Assembly: GCF_027622855.1 (NCBI RefSeq)
Contig: NZ_JAPZVR010000001.1
Coordinates: 511,115 to 569,911, forward strand
Length of the DNA: 58,797 nt
DNA from: Glycomyces algeriensis
Lineage (GTDB): Bacteria > Actinomycetota > Actinomycetes > Mycobacteriales > Micromonosporaceae
Direction: 5' to 3'
Shown: piece by piece, positions 33,072-40,903 of the stretch
How positions within the stretch are numbered: the stretch's first letter is position 1
Layout: each line of letters starts with the position of its first letter
Notes under the pieces: model-generated
What the model was told of the DNA's origin: nothing
Databases searched by the model: none
What the model saw: only the letters and a program-made list of their open reading frames with translations
Position numbers and translations under genes: made by a program

Positions 33072-34469
33072 GTGAGCCAATCGCCCGACTCCTCGACTGC
33101 CGAGATCCACAGCGCCCGCAGTGACGTGGTGCCCTTCCGCACCGCCCTGAAAGCCTGGTTCATCATCTCGCTCCAGACATTCGGCGGCCCCGCCGGACAG
33201 ATCGCGGTCATGCAGCGCACGCTCGTCGACGAACGCCGCTGGATCGGACAGCAGCGCTTCCTCCACGCCCTCAACTACTGCATGCTCCTGCCCGGACCCG
33301 AAGCCCAGCAGCTCGCGATCTACGTCGGCTGGCTGCTCAACGGCGTCAGAGGCGGCCTCGCCGCCGGCATCCTGTTCGTCATCCCCGGCATGGTCGCCCT
33401 GCTCGTGCTCTCGATCGTCTACGTCGCCTTCGGCGACACCACGGTCGTGACCGCCCTGTTCGCCGGACTCGCCCCGGCCGTCGTCGCCATCGTCGCCCAA
33501 GCGGTCCACCGGGTAGGCAAACGCGCCCTCTCGCACCCGCTCCTCATCGGCCTCGCCGTCGCGGCCTTCATCGCGCTGGCGCTGTTCGGGATCGCCTTCC
33601 CGATCGTCATCGCCATCGCGGCGCTCGCCGGTTGGGCCATCGGGCATTGGAGGCCCGGCATCCTGAAGAACGGCGGCCACGGCAAGGCCGACGACGGCCC
33701 CGCCCCACTCATCGCCGACGACGCCCTCCACCACGAGCCCCCGAGCGCGAAACGCGCCTTCCGCATCATCACGATCGGCCTGATCCTCTGGGCCGCACCA
33801 GTTCTCGCCGTGATCCTGCTGACCGGCACCGACTCGGTCTTCACCGCCCAGGGACTCTTCTTCTCCGGCACTGCGGTGGTCACCTTCGGCGGCGCCTATG
33901 CGGTGCTCGCCTACGTCGCCCAACGGGCCGTTGAGCATTACGCCTGGCTCTCGGCGGGCGACATGGTCAAGGGCCTCGCGCTCGCCGAGACCACTCCCGG
34001 ACCGCTGATCATGGTGGTCCAGTTCGTGGCCTTCCTCGGCGCCTACAACAACCCCGGCGACATGAACCCTTGGGCCGCAGGTGTTCTCGGCGCACTGCTC
34101 ACCACCTGGGTGACCTTCGTGCCCTGCTTCCTGTTCATCTTCCTCGGCGCGCCCTACATCGAACGACTGCGGAACAACCAACGGCTCTCGGCCGCCCTCA
34201 CCGGGATCACCGCTGCGGTCGTCGGCGTCATCGCCAACCTTGCTCTTTACTTTGCGGTGAACACCCTCTTCGCTGAGAGCCGGGCGGTGGACGCCGGGCC
34301 GTTCCATTTCACTCTGCCGGAGCTCGCCTCGATTCGGCCTGTGGCCTTGGCCATCACCGTGATCGCCCTGGTGCTGGTGTTCGCCCTGCGATGGTCGGTC
34401 CTGCGGGTTCTCGGAGTCTGCGCCGCGCTCGGGCTGGTCGCCGGACTGTCAGGACTGCCCGTCGCCTAA
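33072..34469 (+). CDS. chrA: Chromate transporter (ChrA, two-domain type)
   Basis: A membrane protein of 465 aa, the usual length of long-chain CHR transporters. The N-terminal CHR domain has FGGPAGQIAVMQR, NYCMLLPGPEAQQLA and a helix-rich region. The C-terminal half repeats it in opposite topology (VVTFGGAYAVLAYV, ETTPGPLIMVVQFVAFLG, FLGAPYIERLRNN). About ten to twelve membrane helices are visible. It exports chromate by a proton-driven route, with sulfate as the usual competitor. The GTG start has AGAAGGA 7 nt upstream. The upstream leader is packed with short repeats and the chrB remnant, so chromate-induced control is probably lost. Confidence 0.92.
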   Translation: MSQSPDSSTAEIHSARSDVVPFRTALKAWFIISLQTFGGPAGQIAVMQRTLVDERRWIGQQRFLHALNYCMLLPGPEAQQLAIYVGWLLNGVRGGLAAGILFVIPGMVALLVLSIVYVAFGDTTVVTALFAGLAPAVVAIVAQAVHRVGKRALSHPLLIGLAVAAFIALALFGIAFPIVIAIAALAGWAIGHWRPGILKNGGHGKADDGPAPLIADDALHHEPPSAKRAFRIITIGLILWAAPVLAVILLTGTDSVFTAQGLFFSGTAVVTFGGAYAVLAYVAQRAVEHYAWLSAGDMVKGLALAETTPGPLIMVVQFVAFLGAYNNPGDMNPWAAGVLGALLTTWVTFVPCFLFIFLGAPYIERLRNNQRLSAALTGITAAVVGVIANLALYFAVNTLFAESRAVDAGPFHFTLPELASIRPVALAITVIALVLVFALRWSVLRVLGVCAALGLVAGLSGLPVA

Positions 34470-34485
34470 GCCAGCCGGCGAACAG

Positions 34486-34522
34486 CAAGGGAGGGGTGCC
34501 GCGCAGCGGTACCCCTCCCTTG
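34486..34522. terminator. Bidirectional terminator
   Basis: A 17-bp stem (34486-34502 and 34506-34522) with one G-U pair and a 3-nt loop, followed by a T-rich stretch, separates chrA from the converging DUF397 gene. Confidence 0.88.
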
Positions 34523-34534
34523 TCGGTTTTGTTG

Positions 34535-34789
34535 TCAGCCCGTGGCGCTCATCAGGGCGCCGAAGTCCTTGGGGGACAGGTCGAACACCGGGGAGTCGCT
34601 GTCGAGCTTCGAGTCCCGCAGGTGGAAGCCAGCGTCTTCGGTGCAGAAGGCGACCTCGACACAGTCGGTGTTATTGCCCCCGCCACTGAGGCTGCTCTTC
34701 CGCCAAGCCCGGCGAACCTCGACGCAGCTGGAGTCGTTGCCGCCACCGCTGCGGGTGCTCTTACGCCAAACGGTCACGCCTGTCGTCAT
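34535..34789 (-). CDS. DUF397 protein with duplicated motif
   Basis: An 84-aa protein. DUF397's signature W(R)KSS-SGG-N-CVEVA occurs twice, first as WRKSTRSGGGNDSSCVEV and then WRKSSLSGGGNNTDCVEV, and the C-terminus FHLRDSK to FGALMSATG is typical. The first copy looks like a partial internal duplication. The gene begins inside the end of the XRE gene (29-nt overlap). DUF397 proteins are the small partners of XRE regulators in actinomycete development loci such as whiJ and abaA. Confidence 0.88.
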   Translation of the reverse strand: MTTGVTVWRKSTRSGGGNDSSCVEVRRAWRKSSLSGGGNNTDCVEVAFCTEDAGFHLRDSKLDSDSPVFDLSPKDFGALMSATG

Positions 34790-35597
34790 CGTGGTAGACC
34801 TCGATCCGGATCGCCATTTTCCACAGTTTCTTGCGGAGGTCATCGTAACTCGGGATGCGGGAGGGATCATCGATGCACCAGCTCGAGTCGACGCTCTCCG
34901 TGTAGACGAACGGCGGGCAAGCGAGGTCGTTGTCACCCGGCTCGTAGATCTCGAAGTTGCTTCTTTTGGCGAGCACCGGGCCACGCAGAATGCGGATCGA
35001 TACCCCGGGTCTCTTGGCCCAATTGCGTAGGTGGGCCATCTGGCCCTGATAAAGCTCTTCGGAGACCTGCCGGAGCTGGAGCAATGCCGATTCGCCGATC
35101 AGGAACTGGATGGTCGGCCTGTCGACGCGCTCCTTCAGAGCGCGCTGCCTCGTCTCCTTGAACTTCCAGCCGTTGTCGAGCCACGCGGATGTTGCAAACG
35201 GTTCGGCAAGTCGAACCACGTCGTAGTGGTACCCGTGGAGTTGCAGGGGTCCAGGGATGACCAACGCGTCGAACTTAAAGATGAAGCCGCTGTACTGCTC
35301 AGCCAGGGAAATGAACAGTGCGTTGAATCTTGTATCGGCCTGAATCGGCTCGCCCCTCTTCCGGGCGGCCGCAACCATCCGCATGTACCCGGCGCTCTCG
35401 TCGTCCATGCCGCAGGCCTTGCCGTACAGGTCTGCGAGGGCGACGGGGATGTCGGCTCGGCCGAGCTCCCAGGCTCGAACGGTGTCTTCTGATCGCGGGA
35501 TTGCGTCGCCGACTTCCTTCTGTGTCCTATGCGATCTGATCCGATGAGTCCTGCCCATGGTCTTCAGGAACCACCACGCGGAATCCTCGATCACCAT
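34761..35597 (-). CDS. XRE-family regulator with DUF5753-type domain
   Basis: A 278-aa DNA-binding protein. Residues ~10-70 form an XRE helix-turn-helix (RIRSHRTQKEVGDAIPRSEDTVRAWELGRADIP, split by degenerate positions from the usual consensus). The C-terminal ~180 residues match the DUF5753 region that accompanies it (PGPLQLHGY, then LIGESALLQL and a final DDLRKKLWKMAIR). It overlaps the DUF397 gene and forms a WhiJ-like pair. In related systems the small protein counteracts the DNA-binding one in control of sporulation or antibiotic genes. Codon use is a little less GC-rich than in the flanking genes. Confidence 0.85.
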   Translation of the reverse strand: MVIEDSAWWFLKTMGRTHRIRSHRTQKEVGDAIPRSEDTVRAWELGRADIPVALADLYGKACGMDDESAGYMRMVAAARKRGEPIQADTRFNALFISLAEQYSGFIFKFDALVIPGPLQLHGYHYDVVRLAEPFATSAWLDNGWKFKETRQRALKERVDRPTIQFLIGESALLQLRQVSEELYQGQMAHLRNWAKRPGVSIRILRGPVLAKRSNFEIYEPGDNDLACPPFVYTESVDSSWCIDDPSRIPSYDDLRKKLWKMAIRIEVYHDDDRRDRLA

Positions 35598-35843
35598 ACC
35601 TGCCCCCAGGTTTGTGCCTGCTGTTGATTTGAGTCATCCACTATCGCACAGCCATGCTGCTTTGGAAGGCCCGGAGTGTCGTTGGGGGAGTAGCCAACCC
35701 TGAATTTTTCGGCCTATTTTCTCCTGGTCCGAGTTCTCGGCGTTCGACTCGCAGTGGACAAGTCTCTTCTTGTGACCTGCGGAAACATCGCCTAAATTCA
35801 TGAGTGCCGGGAGATGGTCGAACCGCTCTCGGTGCGGTGGGGG

Positions 35844-35889
35844 AGCCCGGGGCCATTGCCTCACAAAGTTCCGATGTGGTCCCCGGGCT
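35844..35889 (+). promoter_or_regulatory. Leader hairpin before two small unknown genes
   Basis: AGCCCGGGGCCA (35844-35855) pairs with TGGTCCCCGGGCT (35877-35889) with one bulged base, over a 21-nt loop, 43 nt before the start codon. It could be an attenuator, a processed leader or a terminator. The rest of 35598-35932 is relatively AT-rich and has no gene I can support. Confidence 0.45.
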
Positions 35890-35932
35890 TGCATCTGTCG
35901 GATACCCGACGGTCTGAAAGGGAGAAGTGCCG

Positions 35933-36253
35933 ATGACTATTCCGAACCAACCCGGAATGCCGGATGACGTGTTGCTTGAACGAGGTGCGTTCAGCGATGA
36001 CTACCGCACCTATCGGGTCCGCGCATCAAGCGCTGATGCGCCCGACTCGTTCCAGGTGCTGACGGGGAAGGGCGACGACATCGTGCTGATCGTGTCGGGC
36101 CTGAACTCCGGCGAGCTGAAAGCGACGTGGGGCCCGTTCTGGCGGTCCTTCAAACCCAACTGGAAGATCTGGGTGGAGGAGTCGGCGTTCCGCGTCTTCT
36201 ACAGCCAGCGCCAGCCGATCAGCTCGGCCCCGGTCTCGTGGGTGTTTCTGTGA
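35933..36253 (+). CDS. Small protein of unknown function
   Basis: A 106-aa cytoplasmic protein. The ATG at 35933 has AGGGAG 8 nt upstream; a GTG at 35927 is too close to it. It has no signal or membrane segment, a mixed alpha/beta pattern and several Trp residues near the C-terminus (TWGPFWRSFKPNWKIWVEE). I do not recognise the family. It is divergent from the XRE/DUF397 pair and overlaps the next gene, so the two proteins are probably made in equal amounts and may interact. Confidence 0.75.
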   Translation: MTIPNQPGMPDDVLLERGAFSDDYRTYRVRASSADAPDSFQVLTGKGDDIVLIVSGLNSGELKATWGPFWRSFKPNWKIWVEESAFRVFYSQRQPISSAPVSWVFL

Positions 36254-36540
36254 AGGCTGAGACGACACTCGATGCACCCGACGACGGAGGCTGGCTCGGC
36301 GACTTCCACAGGGGCCCAGCGGTGTTCAGCGTCTTCCGGGAGATGTCGGATCGGCACCCGCTGATCCCGGACGAGTACCGGATCACCTGCAATGACGGGG
36401 CGGGTCCGCGCGTGATCTGCCGGTTCGTGGATGAACCGGAGATGGTCCCGGAGTGGTTCGGCGCCTGGAGGAACGACGAGTGGTGCGAGTGGATCCTCAA
36501 CCGGGCGCTCGCCCTCGTGGCCAGCCCCGAGAACACCTGA
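36250..36540 (+). CDS. Small protein of unknown function, coupled to the preceding gene
   Basis: A 96-aa acidic protein starting with GTG that overlaps the previous stop (GTGA), which fixes the start. It contains WLGDFHRGPAVFSVFREM, a central cysteine pair (ITCNDG and VICRF) and a Trp-rich segment EWFGAWRNDEWCEWIL. No family is recognised. It is closed off by the first copy of the duplicated terminator element. Confidence 0.75.
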   Translation: MKAETTLDAPDDGGWLGDFHRGPAVFSVFREMSDRHPLIPDEYRITCNDGAGPRVICRFVDEPEMVPEWFGAWRNDEWCEWILNRALALVASPENT

Positions 36541-36586
36541 CCTTCCTCTGAACTTCCTCTGACTTTCCTCCCGGTGTCCTTGGCGC

Positions 36587-36677
36587 GGTAGCCCCCAGGG
36601 TCGCAGCCGAGGACACGCGAAGGGCCGGTCGATCTTGATGGGGGATCGGCCGGCCCGTTTCGACGTGGGAGTTTCAG
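36587..36677 (+). repeat. Terminator-like repeat element, copy 1
   Basis: A 91-bp sequence about 90% identical to 37522-37613. Its core is a hairpin with 13-bp arms (36622-36634 and 36644-36656, one G-U pair) followed by GTTT, so it probably ends the small-gene operon. The remainder of 36541-36923 shows no convincing gene. Confidence 0.85.
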
Positions 36678-36923
36678 TGAGCTTTCTCTGCAAGGTGATC
36701 GGTGCGCTGAGTGAGTTTCATGCGATCCGGTTGCGGCTCAGGTGGATCGGGAATGAGCTAAACGTCGAGACAGACCTGACCGTCGACGCGACGCCCTCGC
36801 CTGACCCGAGCCGCCGTCCACCCCGATCCGCACGGCGGCCGGGACGCCCACGACCTGTTCGCCCGTCACCGCTGAGACCGATTGCGGGGATGTCGCGATA
36901 CCTGTCTTTGCTAACCTGCCGAT

Positions 36924-37475
36924 ATGTCAAAGGCCCTGAACGAAGATGCCGTTCCAGAAGGCGACGAACGGCCGAACTCCGAACAAGGTGAGAAGCAGCG
37001 CAGGAGGGAAGAGGCCCGGCAGCGCGAACGCGAACAGCGCAGGCCGCTCGTTCGGGCGGCCGCAGTCTGCGGCTCCGTGGCCGTCGCAGGACTCGCGGTC
37101 GCGGCCGGTCTGGGTCTGATGGAGTTCGGCGAAGCGGCGCTATGGATCACCGGGCCCGCCGGAATCGCGGTCTTGGCCTTCGTGGCGATCCTCGTCGTGA
37201 TCGAGCGTATGAAGGCGCGCGTGGAGGACCGGATGGGCGTCGCCGGCTGGATTGGACTGAGTCTCGCGGTCCTGGCCGGAATCTCGCTGATCGCCGCATA
37301 CGTCTCGTCCCTCGGTTCGGGCGATATGGTGCCTGTTGCCGTGGCAGCCGCCATCTTCAGTTCCGTGTTCGCCTTCGGGGCTCTCGGTTCCGAGTTCCTC
37401 AAGGATGTCGAGGGTGGTAATGACGTCAACACCGTCGTCCAATCGATGAACGACATCTCGAATAATCACAACTGA
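36924..37475 (+). CDS. Four-helix membrane protein of unknown function
   Basis: A 183-aa protein. The first ~40 residues are highly charged (KQRRREEARQREREQRR), likely a cytoplasmic coiled coil. Four hydrophobic segments follow, near 43-65, 70-92, 105-128 and 135-155. The C-terminus is polar and Asn-rich (NDVNTVVQSMNDISNNHN). No family is recognised. It stands between the two copies of the terminator element. Confidence 0.8.
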   Translation: MSKALNEDAVPEGDERPNSEQGEKQRRREEARQREREQRRPLVRAAAVCGSVAVAGLAVAAGLGLMEFGEAALWITGPAGIAVLAFVAILVVIERMKARVEDRMGVAGWIGLSLAVLAGISLIAAYVSSLGSGDMVPVAVAAAIFSSVFAFGALGSEFLKDVEGGNDVNTVVQSMNDISNNHN

Positions 37476-37521
37476 GGATGCTTGCCATGGTTCGCATCGG
37501 GGTTGCCGCAGGCCTTACTTA

Positions 37522-37613
37522 GGTAGCCCCAGGGTCGCAGTCGAGGACACACCAAGGGCCGGTCGATCTTGATGGGGGATCGGCCGGCCCGTCTCGATGC
37601 GGGGGTGTTTCAG
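37522..37613 (+). repeat. Terminator-like repeat element, copy 2
   Basis: Second copy of the element at 36587-36677, with the same hairpin (37556-37568 and 37578-37590), placed 46 nt after the membrane-protein stop. Differences are single substitutions, one C-tract length change and small changes near the ends. Confidence 0.85.
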
Positions 37614-37681
37614 GATGCCTGGATGTCAGCGGTTCTCAAAGCTCGAAGCTCGGAGCGAGCTCCCCACCGCCTCCACTACCG

Positions 37682-38101
37682 CTAGAAGTGCGGGTAACCC
37701 GGGTACCGGTATCCGGCTCCCCAGTAGGGCAGGTAGCCGTAGTGGACGTACACGCCCTCGTAGTAGGGGCGGTCCGGTTCGGGCGTGAGTTCGGGGTCGT
37801 AGACGGGGCCTGCGGCGACCTCTTCGCGGCCGCGGTCGATGTACACGTGGTCGTCGTCGATGCGCGTGACCGCGTCGACCGGAACGAGCACCTGCTTCTT
37901 CCCGATGCCGAGGAAGCCGCCGGAGCCGACTTCGAGGAATCGGACCTTGCGTTCGGGTTCGTCGATGAGGAGGGCGTCGACCGAGCCGGTCTCGTCGCCG
38001 TGCTTGTCGATCACCTTGCGGCCGCGTACGTCCTCGGCTTCGTTGGCGACGGTCAGTTCGCTGTCGCCGAGCCGGGTGAGGGTGGTCGGGATGTCGTTCA
38101 T
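37682..38101 (-). CDS. PRC-barrel domain protein
   Basis: A 139-aa soluble protein. A PRC-barrel covers about residues 18-90 (EDVRGRKVIDKHGDETGSV, then VRFLEVGSGGFLGIGKKQVLVPVDAV). The C-terminal ~40 residues are Tyr/Pro-rich (VHYGYLPYWGAGYRYPGYP). PRC-barrels of this type are common in stress-inducible actinobacterial proteins; partner unknown. It stands alone, with a membrane protein gene upstream on the same strand. Confidence 0.88.
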   Translation of the reverse strand: MNDIPTTLTRLGDSELTVANEAEDVRGRKVIDKHGDETGSVDALLIDEPERKVRFLEVGSGGFLGIGKKQVLVPVDAVTRIDDDHVYIDRGREEVAAGPVYDPELTPEPDRPYYEGVYVHYGYLPYWGAGYRYPGYPHF

Positions 38102-38186
38102 CGCGTCCCTTCCTTTCTTCCGTCTTGGTCGCCTTTGGATACCCGGGTGCGCCGAGTCTGAATCGGCGCGCTGGTGGGACGGGTCG

Positions 38187-38804
38187 TCAACTGCCCGCTT
38201 TCACGATGCCCGGGGCCAGAGCGGGTTCTCGGTTCCGCCTGGTGGCCACCTGGGCGGTCCACGCCACGAGCACGGTGCCGGCGATGAGCGAGCCGAGGAT
38301 GTCCATCGCCAGGTCGGCGATCGTGTCGCCGTAGCCGACGCCCACCCGAACGTTCAGGACCACCAGGAAGAACCATTCGAAGAACTCCCAGACCACGCCG
38401 AGGGTGAGTCCGATCATCGCGGTGAGCAGGACCGTCGTGGTGCGGCGGTCGTCGCTTATCGGGGGCAGGAGCCTGGTACCGGCGATCATCAAATACGTGG
38501 CGGCCGCGATGGCTCCGGTCGCCAGGCAGTGCATCACCCAGTCGGTCCAGGCGAACCGCTGGTACCAGTAGGCGGTCGTGGCGAGGGTGGCGAGCGGCAG
38601 GAGTATGCAGACCGCCAGGTCGAAGGGGCTGGGGATGCGCGCGATCCGGGGGAGTATCAGGAGGGCGAACACCAGCGCGAAGAGACCGGCGACGGCGATG
38701 CTGCCGGTGATCGCGGCGGCGATGGTGCCGATGAGAACGATCAGACGGGCGAGGTCTGCGAGGAGGCCCGCGATCTTCAGGGCGGTGCTGGAGTTCTTTT
38801 TCAC
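38187..38804 (-). CDS. DUF2238/YjdF-like membrane protein
   Basis: A 205-aa integral membrane protein with about six helices. It carries family-type motifs: WTDWVMHCLATG, then GLTLGVVWEFFEWF, and YGDTIADLAMDILGSLIAG, where the Trp-Glu and Asp residues in the membrane are conserved. Function of the family is unknown. It lies upstream of the PRC-barrel gene on the same strand and may be co-expressed with it. Confidence 0.82.
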   Translation of the reverse strand: MKKNSSTALKIAGLLADLARLIVLIGTIAAAITGSIAVAGLFALVFALLILPRIARIPSPFDLAVCILLPLATLATTAYWYQRFAWTDWVMHCLATGAIAAATYLMIAGTRLLPPISDDRRTTTVLLTAMIGLTLGVVWEFFEWFFLVVLNVRVGVGYGDTIADLAMDILGSLIAGTVLVAWTAQVATRRNREPALAPGIVKAGS

Positions 38805-38940
38805 GGGCTTCGTTTACCCGGAGGGCGCGGATCGCAATCGAATGCGTGATCGATCGGTGCGCGAGGCGGTGTCGACAAAGGTCGCGGTCCGAGCCGACGA
38901 GCACCGGTTTCGCGGGAGGACTGGCGATGCTCTAGCTCGT

Positions 38941-38976
38941 GATACAGTTCTGTATCCAGATACGAAACTGTATCTG
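38941..38976 (+). promoter_or_regulatory. Two tandem TetR operators
   Basis: GATACAGTTCTGTATC (38941-38956) and GATACGAAACTGTATC (38959-38974, extended to CAGATAC/GTATCTG) share GATAC-N6-GTATC and lie 18 bp apart, on the same face of the helix. They sit just before the GAAGGAGG ribosome-binding site of the TetR gene, a clear autoregulation site. Confidence 0.8.
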
Positions 38977-38993
38977 AACTCGAAGGAGGCCCG

Positions 38994-39740
38994 GTGGCGA
39001 AGCGGTTGAGCCGTGAGGAGAGCCGCGCGCAGACCAAGGAACGTCTGCTCGACGCGGCCGAGGAGCTGTTCGTCTCGCGCGGGGTGAACGGCACCTCCGT
39101 TGAGCAGATCGCCGAACTCGCGGGATTCAGCCGCGGCGCGTTCTACAGCAACTTCGATGGCAGGCACGAACTAGTGCTGGCGCTCCTGGAGCGCCGCACT
39201 GAGCGCGAACTCCGCGAGGTCGCGGCGCTCGGCGAGAACGCCGCGTCGTTCGCCGAGGTCATCGAAAGCCTGCGCGAGTTCAACCGGCGCCGCGCCGAGC
39301 ACCTCGAGCAGTGGTACGCGCTGCGCATCGAGCTGCTCCTCTACGCCCTGCGCAACCCTGAGGCGCGCCCCCTGCTCGCCCGGCGCGAGTACCTCGCGCG
39401 TCGCGCCATGGCCGGGGGCATCGCCGAGATCCTGTCCCGGTACGGGGTCGCGCCGCCGGCCGACCCGGCCTTCCTCGGCCTGATCGTCCACGCCCTCGAA
39501 GACGGCCTGCTCATCCAGCGCCTCATCGCCCCCGAGGGCATTGACCCTGAAAGTGCTGCGCCCCAAGGCGTCTCGCATGAAGGCGCTACCGAGGGCGACG
39601 CCACCCCCGGCCCTGCCTCCACAGGCAACGCCACCTCAGGCCGCACCGCCGAAGGCATCGGCGACGAAGTCGTGGTCGACGCCTTCGAACTGCTCATCGA
39701 CACCTGGACCGCCACCGCGAAGAAGACGGAGAAGTCATGA
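38994..39740 (+). CDS. TetR-family regulator with low-complexity insertion
   Basis: A 248-aa repressor, GTG start with AAGGAGG upstream. The helix-turn-helix covers ~12-60 (TSVEQIAELAGFSRGAFYSNFDGRHELVLAL). Near the C-terminus, between two copies of EGI (about residues 181-219), lies a Gly/Ala/Ser/Thr stretch with repeats like EGATEGDATPGPASTGNATSG; family members normally run straight into the last helix (VVVDAFELLIDTW). It overlaps the reductase gene by ATGA and should repress both through the tandem operators. Confidence 0.88.
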   Translation: MAKRLSREESRAQTKERLLDAAEELFVSRGVNGTSVEQIAELAGFSRGAFYSNFDGRHELVLALLERRTERELREVAALGENAASFAEVIESLREFNRRRAEHLEQWYALRIELLLYALRNPEARPLLARREYLARRAMAGGIAEILSRYGVAPPADPAFLGLIVHALEDGLLIQRLIAPEGIDPESAAPQGVSHEGATEGDATPGPASTGNATSGRTAEGIGDEVVVDAFELLIDTWTATAKKTEKS

Positions 39741-40789
39741 CCGACCCCGACCAGCAGGTCAACCGGCAGTGGATCTTGACCGCCAGACCCGAGGGCCTGG
39801 TAGACGAGACCTGCTTCGAACTGCGCACCTCGCCCGTGCCCGAACCCGGGCCGGGCGAAGCGCTCGTCCGAGTCGTGTGGCTCGCCGCCGAACCCACGCA
39901 GCGCGGCTGGCTCAACGACGGGCCCAACTACATGAACCCGGTCGGCCTCGGCGAAGTCATGCGCTCGGGCGGCGTCGGCCAGGTCGTCGCGTCGAACCAT
40001 GCCCAACTGGCCGTGGGGGACTGGGTGGCCGGCATGGTCGGCTGGCAGGACTACGTGATCGCGGAGGCGGGAGGCCTGTTCGGCCTCAACCGCGTCCCGG
40101 ACGGCATCGATCCCAAGGCCATGCTCGGCATCTTCGGCTCGACCGGGCTCACCGCGTACTTCGGGATGGTCGACATCGGGCAGGCCAAGGAAGGCGACAC
40201 CGTGTTCGTCTCGGGCGCCGCCGGAGCGACCGGATCGATTGCGGGCCAGATCGCCCGGCTCCTCGGGTGCCGCGTGATCGGCTCGGCGGGCGGGCCGGAG
40301 AAGTGCAAGTGGGCCGTCGAGACCGCCGGGTTCGACGCGTGCGTCGACTACCGCTCCGAAGACGTCGAGTCCCGGCTGCGCGAGCTCGCCCCGGACGGTC
40401 TCGACGTCGTGTTCGACGGTGTGGGCGGCGCAGTCCTGGACGCCGCGCTGGCGAACCTGGCCGAACGCGCCCGGGTGGTCGTGGTCGGCGGCATCTCCTC
40501 GGGCTACGGCCCGGGCGAACCGCCGCCGGGGCCGCGGAACTACCTGCAACTGGGCATCAAGCGCGCCCGCATGGAGGGGTTCATCTTCCTCGACTACCTC
40601 GAGCGGTTCCCCGAGGCGTTCGGCCGGCTCGGGCAGTGGCTCGGCAGCGGCGGACTCGTCTACGCCGAGGACATCAGCGAAGGCCTCGAGCAGGCCCCCG
40701 CGGTGCTCCGCGGCCTCTTCGAAGGCCGCAACCTCGGCAAGCAGCTCATCCGCATCGCCGACCCCGAGACCCTCGCAGAGAGCCGCTGA
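39737..40789 (+). CDS. NADP-dependent MDR oxidoreductase (CurA/PTGR type)
   Basis: A zinc-free medium-chain reductase of 350 aa. It shows RPEGLVDETCFELR and PTQRGWLND in the N-terminal part and the nucleotide-binding GAAGATGSIAGQIARLLG in the middle. VVFDGVGGAVLDAAL, then the family's YLQLGIKRARMEGFIFLDYLERFPEA (in two conserved halves), and EGLEQAPAVLRGLFEGRNLGKQLI complete the fold. Members reduce alpha,beta-unsaturated carbonyls, so detoxification is likely. Translation is coupled to the TetR gene. Confidence 0.9.
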   Translation: MTDPDQQVNRQWILTARPEGLVDETCFELRTSPVPEPGPGEALVRVVWLAAEPTQRGWLNDGPNYMNPVGLGEVMRSGGVGQVVASNHAQLAVGDWVAGMVGWQDYVIAEAGGLFGLNRVPDGIDPKAMLGIFGSTGLTAYFGMVDIGQAKEGDTVFVSGAAGATGSIAGQIARLLGCRVIGSAGGPEKCKWAVETAGFDACVDYRSEDVESRLRELAPDGLDVVFDGVGGAVLDAALANLAERARVVVVGGISSGYGPGEPPPGPRNYLQLGIKRARMEGFIFLDYLERFPEAFGRLGQWLGSGGLVYAEDISEGLEQAPAVLRGLFEGRNLGKQLIRIADPETLAESR

Positions 40790-40903
40790 TCGTCGCTTCA
40801 TGGGACCGCTCGGCGGCTGACCTGCTGCCGATGCGCCTCCCGTCTGCCGTGAAGCGCCGGAATGCGATTGACGACCCGGCGGGGCCGTGGCAGGGTTCGG
40901 CGG

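Noticed and set aside
32411..33075. Intact protein-coding genes between the monooxygenase and chrA
   Set aside because: All frames are broken or dominated by short repeats; only short ChrB-like pieces in different frames remain.
36635..36991. ORF starting within the first terminator repeat
   Set aside because: The beginning is hairpin sequence and the rest is Arg/Pro-rich without family resemblance; it also runs into the next gene's start.
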